Part shown: piece after piece, positions 59,370-64,000 of the stretch
How the letters are laid out: the number at the start of each line of letters is the position of its first letter
Numbering within the stretch: the stretch's first letter is position 1
Assembly: GCA_964591175.1 (NCBI GenBank)
Contig: CAZQAF010000011.1
Coordinates: 3,787-67,786, forward strand
Source: UBA11574 sp964591175
Lineage (GTDB): Bacteria > Desulfobacterota > Desulfobacteria > Desulfobacterales > UBA11574
Reading direction: 5' to 3'
Length of the DNA stretch: 64,000 nucleotides
Translations under genes and position numbers: made by a program
The notes under the pieces: model-generated
The model's database searches: none
Seen by the model: only the letters and a program-made list of their open reading frames with translations
Told to the model about the DNA's origin: nothing

Positions 59370-61720
59370 TACCTTTTTTCAAATGCGATATTTAAAACAT
59401 CCTGCATCTTTTCCACAGGTTTAAACTGTATTTTTTGTTGAATCTCCTTGGGAATATCATACAGGTCTTTTTCATTCAACTTTGGAAGAATGATGGTTTT
59501 TATACCTGCGCGGTGTGCGGCCAACACCTTTTCCTTTATGCCGCCGACCGGCAAGACCTGCCCTCTTAGCGTGATTTCACCAGTCATGGCAAGATCATTT
59601 TTAATGGTTTTATTGGTCAGCAGCGATGCCAGGGCGGTCAGCATGGTAACACCCGCGGATGGCCCGTCCTTTGGAATAGCACCCGCGGGAACGTGTATAT
59701 GTATGTCGTGTTTCTCAAAATAATCATCGGGAATGCCGATGGAAACGGCGTTGGACCGGATGAAACTCAGTGCCGCGGTCGCAGATTCTTTCATAACATC
59801 TCCGAGCTGGCCGGTCAAGGTCAACCCCTTGCTGCCTCTCATGGAAGTGGCTTCCACAAAAAGAAGTTCGCCCCCTGTTTGTGTCCAGGCAAGGCCTGTG
59901 GCGACGCCGGGAATCGAAGTTCTGGCTTTAGCTTCATGCGCTACCCGTTCAGGCCCCAAATACTTGGAGATATTTTCAACTTTAATGGTCACGGATTTAA
60001 TTTTCTTTTCAGCGATACCTGCGGCAACACCCCGGCAAATATTAGCAATTTCCCGTTCAAGATTTCTCAACCCGGCCTCTCGGGTATAGCCGGAAATAAT
60101 ATGTTTGATCGCGCCGTTTGTAAATTTGATCTGGCCCGCGTTGAGTCCGTGGGCGTCACGTTGGCGAGGAATAAGGTAACGATTGACAATCTTCAGCTTT
60201 TCTTCAGTTGTGTATCCGAGAAGCTTCAACACTTCCATCCGGTCCAACAACGCCGGAGGAATGGTATCCAGTATATTGCCGGTGGTGATAAACATAACCT
60301 TTGACAGGTCAAAAGGCACATCCAGATAATGATCGGAAAAGGAATAGTTTTGTTCCGGATCGAGCACTTCCAACAAAGCAGATGATGGATCTCCACGAAA
60401 ATCGCTGCCCACTTTATCGATCTCATCCAGCATAAACACCGGATTGTTTGATCCCGCTCGTCGAATTCCTTGAATAATCCGGCCGGGAAGCGCCCCGACA
60501 TAAGTGCGCCGGTGCCCCCGTATTTCAGCCTCATCCCTCACGCCGCCCAATGAAATCCGAAAAAAATTTCGGCCCAGGGCATTGGCGATAGAACGTCCGA
60601 GGGATGTTTTTCCGGTACCGGGGGGGCCGACAAAGCACAGAATGGGCCCCTTTGACTCCGGTTTTAACTTGCGTACCGCAAGATATTCCAGAATTCGTTG
60701 TTTGGCCTTATCCAGACCGAAATGATCCTGGTCCAATATTTTTCTGGCCTTTGCAATGTCCATGTTATCTTTGGTGCTGTCATTCCAGGGAAGTGCGGTC
60801 AGCCAATCCAGGTATGTGGATGCCACCGTATATTCGGCTGAAGACGGATGCATCCGGGCAAGCCGATTGAGTTCCCGATCAGCTTCCTTTCGCGCCTCCT
60901 CGGGAAGATTCTTTTTTTCGATCTTTGCCTTGTAATCATCAATTTCTACGGTCGCTTCATCTTTTTCACCCAGCTCTTCTTTAATCGCTTTGAGCTGTTC
61001 GCGCAGATAGTATTCCCGCTGCCTTTTATCCATATCCCCTTTAACCTGGGATTGAATTTTATTACCGAGTTCGAGAATTTCCAATTGATAGTTTAACAGC
61101 CGCGTCACTTCCTTCAGCCGCTTTTTGACATCAATCGTCTCCAGGATTTGCTGCTTTTCCTTAATGGTGGAGTTGATGGTAGAGGAAATCATATCGGCCA
61201 GTATACCGGGATCCTGTATCGATTTGGCCATCGCCACGATTTCCTGGGGCAGGCCCGGGGAAAGCTCGGCAACCCTCGAGAACTGACCGATCATATTGGA
61301 CATCAGCGCCTCAACCTCTTTGTCCTTTATTTCAATTTCCTTGATGTGTTCGACGCGGGCCTTGAGATACGGTTTGACTTGCGTGTATTCTTTAATCTTA
61401 AATCTCCCCAGCCCCTGTGCCAGCAATTGCAGCTTGCTGTCTTCTGTTTTCGCCATTTTAAGGATCAATGCGACGGTCCCTATCTCGTTCAGATGCTCGC
61501 GCATATCCACATTTCCCTCCATCGACTTCTTTGCAACAACAAGACCAATGAGCCGATTTCCGGACATGGCTTTATCAACCAGTTGAATCGAGTCCGGCTG
61601 CATCACAACAAGAGGCAATACCATTTTGGGATAAAGGGCGGCGTCGAACAATGGCAGGATGGGAAGAACTTCGGGAATCTTTTCTGCTGTCATTTCAGAT
61701 GATGGTTGATGTTCAGTCAT
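59369..61720 (-). CDS. lon: ATP-dependent protease Lon
   Basis: The 783-residue Lon has an N-terminal substrate-binding domain (about 17-205), the AAA+ domain with Walker A GPPGTGKTSLG (about 365) and Walker B VFMLDEIDKVG, and a C-terminal Ser/Lys protease with catalytic Ser in PKDGPSAGVTMLTAL and Lys in GIKEKVLAAHRAG. All elements look complete. It degrades misfolded and regulatory proteins. Confidence 0.96.
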   Translation of the reverse strand: MTEHQPSSEMTAEKIPEVLPILPLFDAALYPKMVLPLVVMQPDSIQLVDKAMSGNRLIGLVVAKKSMEGNVDMREHLNEIGTVALILKMAKTEDSKLQLLAQGLGRFKIKEYTQVKPYLKARVEHIKEIEIKDKEVEALMSNMIGQFSRVAELSPGLPQEIVAMAKSIQDPGILADMISSTINSTIKEKQQILETIDVKKRLKEVTRLLNYQLEILELGNKIQSQVKGDMDKRQREYYLREQLKAIKEELGEKDEATVEIDDYKAKIEKKNLPEEARKEADRELNRLARMHPSSAEYTVASTYLDWLTALPWNDSTKDNMDIAKARKILDQDHFGLDKAKQRILEYLAVRKLKPESKGPILCFVGPPGTGKTSLGRSIANALGRNFFRISLGGVRDEAEIRGHRRTYVGALPGRIIQGIRRAGSNNPVFMLDEIDKVGSDFRGDPSSALLEVLDPEQNYSFSDHYLDVPFDLSKVMFITTGNILDTIPPALLDRMEVLKLLGYTTEEKLKIVNRYLIPRQRDAHGLNAGQIKFTNGAIKHIISGYTREAGLRNLEREIANICRGVAAGIAEKKIKSVTIKVENISKYLGPERVAHEAKARTSIPGVATGLAWTQTGGELLFVEATSMRGSKGLTLTGQLGDVMKESATAALSFIRSNAVSIGIPDDYFEKHDIHIHVPAGAIPKDGPSAGVTMLTALASLLTNKTIKNDLAMTGEITLRGQVLPVGGIKEKVLAAHRAGIKTIILPKLNEKDLYDIPKEIQQKIQFKPVEKMQDVLNIAFEKR

Positions 61721-61840
61721 GGGAATCTCCAGTTAATCTGCATCAAATTCGATCCGGCATCAATGAATCGAAATCGAAAATTACGGTCGGTTTAATAACT
61801 TCACATTCGGCGACGGATCAAATCAACCCGCCGACAACTA

Positions 61841-62284
61841 TTATTCTATAATTGGAACTTGATATGTTTTGTCCAGTTCGAGCTTTGCGAGTCGAATCTG
61901 GAGAAAGCCGTTCGCGTAGGACGCTGAAACAACTTCGGGATCTATGGGCGCAGGGAGATACAGGATGCGCTCAAAATTACCGTACTGAATTTCCGCCAGT
62001 CGGTAAGTCGCGTTATCAATTCGAGGGGATTGTGTGCGGTTTCCTTGAATCCTCACCGCTTTACTGCTGATTTCAAGTTCCAAGTCCTCTTTGCTGACTC
62101 CGGCGATTTCACCCATGATAATAATTTCTTCAGGGGTTTCATAAATATCCATTTGGGGTCTCCAACGCCGTTCAGTAAACGTAATCATCGGGTTTATGGA
62201 TCTAAAGAGATGTTCGAATGTTTTTTCGAACTTGGAACCGATTTGATCGAAATCTTTGGTGAATCGTATTTTGATATAATCCAT
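61841..62284 (-). CDS. Hsp20 small heat-shock protein
   Basis: The 147-residue protein has a central alpha-crystallin domain (about 45-140) with MDIYETPEEIIIMGEIAGV and NGFLQIRLAK, ending in the I-x-I-like VPIIE. It holds unfolded proteins, a partner role to Lon nearby. I start at ATG 62284; the alternative ATG five codons upstream contains the ribosome site GAGGAG. Confidence 0.9.
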   Translation of the reverse strand: MDYIKIRFTKDFDQIGSKFEKTFEHLFRSINPMITFTERRWRPQMDIYETPEEIIIMGEIAGVSKEDLELEISSKAVRIQGNRTQSPRIDNATYRLAEIQYGNFERILYLPAPIDPEVVSASYANGFLQIRLAKLELDKTYQVPIIE

Positions 62285-62364
62285 TTTAAAGCTCCTCATT
62301 ATTAACGCCGACGGTTTGTTATTTTCACCATATAGAGATCGTCTTTATCGTACGGCTGATAAAC

Positions 62365-62388
62365 GTTGCAATTACATCTACTTGCAAC
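62365..62388. promoter_or_regulatory. Inverted repeat in the hsp20-MFS intergenic region
   Basis: GTTGCAA (62365-62371) and TTGCAAC (62382-62388) are perfect 7-base arms with a 10-base spacer. They lie between the divergent hsp20 and MFS genes and could be a regulator site for either. Nothing else stands out in 62285-62530. Confidence 0.35.
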
Positions 62389-62530
62389 CGTCTCAAATAA
62401 ACAATAAACACATATTTTAAGTCTTAATTTTTAACATTTCAATTTGTATTTGTAAAGTAAAGTTGTGTCGCACCGGACGATAATATAGAAATTGTGTTTT
62501 TGCCCCAAATGCAATATTGATTGAGAACCC

Positions 62531-63715
62531 ATGAAAAAGGATCGCAACCAATCGTTCAAATGGATTATCAGCTCCCAGTACTTTTTATATTTCGGGGTCA
62601 TGGGTGTTTTTTTACCCTATTTCAATTTGTACTGCTACCATCTCAAGTTCACCGGCTTCGAAATCGGGATTCTGTCGGCGATTCGATCCGTAGCCTTGAT
62701 TTTAACCCCGCTGATATGGGGGTCGATGGCCGACCGGTTTAGATTCAGAAGACCCATCTATATTTTATGCAGTTTCATCAGTACCGGCATATGGGCATTT
62801 TACCTGTTTACCGCAGATTTTTGGGTGATGCTGGTTATTACGATTTTTTACGGTATATTTTACTCTCCGATCATTTCTTTTCTGGAAGCCTTTGCCATGG
62901 ATGTATTGGATACGGAAAAGAAAAGTTACGGAAAGCTCAGAGGGTGGGGGTCAATTGCATTTATTATTACCGTTATCGTATTGGGAAAGATTATCGATCT
63001 TTATTCCATTGAAATCATTTTGTCCCTTATCTTTTTCGGCTCTCTGGCCCAGGCCCTGATTTCCGTCAAGATCCCCGATATTCAAATCAAAAAACAAACC
63101 GCCCTTTTTTCAAAAACCAAAGTGCTTTTACAACGGCGCGTGGTTATATTTTTATTCTGTGCCTTTTTAATGCTGGTGAGCCACGGCACATACTACGGTT
63201 TTTATTCCATTCATCTTGAAAACCTGGGGTACGACAAGACATTTATCGGCATCGCATGGGCACTGGCCTCCACCGCCGAAATCATTGTGATGATAAAATC
63301 CGACAGCATCTTTCAACGCTTTTCCCTGGACAATGTTCTGTTTTTCTCATTCATGGTGGCGGCATTCAGATGGATCGCCCTTTCTTTTGCAACATCCCCG
63401 GTTCTCATTCTGTTTTTGCAAGTTTTTCACTCGGTAACCTACGCCATGTTTCATGTAGCCAGCATTCTCTATATCGACGCATCGACACCGAACGAAGCAA
63501 AAACTCTGGGGCAGGCAATCAACAATGCGGTAACTTACGGACTCGGTTTAATGGTTGGATTTTTCATTAACGGTTATCTGTTTGAAACACTTGGATCGTT
63601 CACACTTTTCAGGATGAGCAGCTTCATTGCACTTGGCGGAGGGATTCTCTTAAAATGCTCCCAGATGCTGGACAGGACGTCTGGCCGAATTCAAGATGCC
63701 CAAAACCGTCCATAA
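62531..63715 (+). CDS. MFS transporter (MFS_1-like)
   Basis: The 394-residue transporter has about twelve helices, with WGSMADRFRFRRPIYI as the MFS loop motif after helix 2 and SYGKLRGWGSIAFI in the central loop. It resembles the LacY/nucleoside-proton symporter-like branch. Substrate unknown. It is divergent from hsp20. Confidence 0.82.
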   Translation: MKKDRNQSFKWIISSQYFLYFGVMGVFLPYFNLYCYHLKFTGFEIGILSAIRSVALILTPLIWGSMADRFRFRRPIYILCSFISTGIWAFYLFTADFWVMLVITIFYGIFYSPIISFLEAFAMDVLDTEKKSYGKLRGWGSIAFIITVIVLGKIIDLYSIEIILSLIFFGSLAQALISVKIPDIQIKKQTALFSKTKVLLQRRVVIFLFCAFLMLVSHGTYYGFYSIHLENLGYDKTFIGIAWALASTAEIIVMIKSDSIFQRFSLDNVLFFSFMVAAFRWIALSFATSPVLILFLQVFHSVTYAMFHVASILYIDASTPNEAKTLGQAINNAVTYGLGLMVGFFINGYLFETLGSFTLFRMSSFIALGGGILLKCSQMLDRTSGRIQDAQNRP

Positions 63716-63890
63716 AGCCCCGCTGTTTGACATTGTTGCGATCCATAGCATTTGACATTTCAAGATTTATGATATAAAAACAGCCGACTGGATTTAATTT
63801 TTTATGTCTTATTCGGATCGGCGGCATCCAGACAGCCGAAGATGTTGGAAAGGATGACAAAAATATCATGTCGCCGCACAGGATTTCTCC

Positions 63891-64000
63891 ATGAATCATG
63901 AGTTGACCGAGGATGAAAAAGACGCTTTAAAGCAGGTCGCCTTAAAACTGGAAGCCTTTGAAAAACAAAGAGGAGATCTAATCCCAATCCTTCAGATGGT
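63891..64000 (+). CDS. Probable NuoE-like 2Fe-2S subunit, 3' end outside the window
   Basis: The 36 visible codons begin MNHELTEDEKDALKQ and continue LIPILQMV at the window edge, a typical N-terminal part of NuoE/HoxE-type thioredoxin-like 2Fe-2S subunits (LIPxLQxVQ). The cysteine ligands would lie beyond the window, so the call rests on the beginning only. The ribosome site is weak (AGGATTTCTCC). Confidence 0.5.
   Translation, partial: MNHELTEDEKDALKQVALKLEAFEKQRGDLIPILQM

Noticed and set aside
1..64000. CRISPR arrays, rRNA, prophage or transposase genes
   Set aside because: No regularly spaced direct repeats, rRNA-like sequence or transposase/integrase domains were seen in reading the window.

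Overview
The window reads as a chromosomal segment of an anaerobic, sulfur-metabolising Desulfobacterota (deltaproteobacterial) bacterium. This is inferred from gene content: a DUF39 homocysteine-biosynthesis gene with its NIL-ferredoxin partner, a tetrathionate-reductase-like molybdoenzyme, multihaem cytochrome c, thiosulfate-permease/TusA/DsrE sulfur-relay genes, an archaeal/eukaryal-type prolyl-tRNA synthetase, and a riboflavin-nrdR-glyA-rpiB-rpmF housekeeping run. No rRNA, tRNA, CRISPR array, phage or transposase gene was found. Short inverted-repeat elements, some MITE-like, sit in the intergenic gaps.

Layout. 1-4.2 kb: an RND efflux permease truncated at the window edge and a multihaem cytochrome interrupted by one in-frame TGA, a selenocysteine candidate. 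4.2-6.8 kb: a small structured transcript with a Met-rich 26-codon ORF and its own promoter and terminator, then homocysteine biosynthesis genes, a FeoB-associated-like small protein and an apparent prs remnant. 6.8-9.3 kb: acyl-CoA ligase and a 4Fe-4S protein. 9.4-19.4 kb: a PhnD-like binding lipoprotein and a HAMP/GAF sigma-54 activator, a consensus sigma-54 promoter, a receiver-domain protein, ttrBCA-like genes and an exported rhodanese. 19.4-23.3 kb: FmdE-like, MoeA-like, MOSC and MoaA molybdenum-cofactor genes behind a 22-bp perfect palindrome, then a UspA protein.

23.3-36 kb is the most striking region. Three RNAs fit the fluoride (crcB) riboswitch: one on the + strand at about 23.37 kb and two on the - strand at about 32.1 and 34.2 kb. 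Each has the pseudoknot strands, an alternative-pairing strand and an intrinsic terminator. They precede a four-times CPxC cysteine protein plus MFS transporter, a cation/proton antiporter (possibly continuing into a P-loop ATPase and two MutS-like ATPases), and a dynamin-like GTPase. MgtE follows with a small Cys-containing ORF. No CrcB/Fluc or CLC-type fluoride exporter is in the window, so this looks like a fluoride-response island with an unusual gene set.

36.3-39.1 kb: TPR protein, YeeE/YedE thiosulfate permease, TusA and DsrE/DsrH-like proteins. 39.5-46 kb: thioredoxin, BamD, L28, Rel, ProS, IspG. 46-48.5 kb: a duplicated-module small protein, two metallo-beta-lactamase-fold hydrolases and a Cys-rich small protein. 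48.5-55.7 kb: a - strand run nusB-ribH-ribBA-ribE-ribD-nrdR-dCMP deaminase-glyA-rpiB-rpmF. 55.8-64 kb: recD2, gmhB, rlpA, lon, hsp20, an MFS transporter, and the start of a probable NuoE-like gene cut by the window end.

How the parts may work together (inference): thiosulfate or tetrathionate sulfur could be reduced by the Ttr-like enzyme, whose molybdopterin cofactor the adjacent moa/moe genes would help supply, with rhodanese, TusA and DsrE proteins handling persulfide sulfur.
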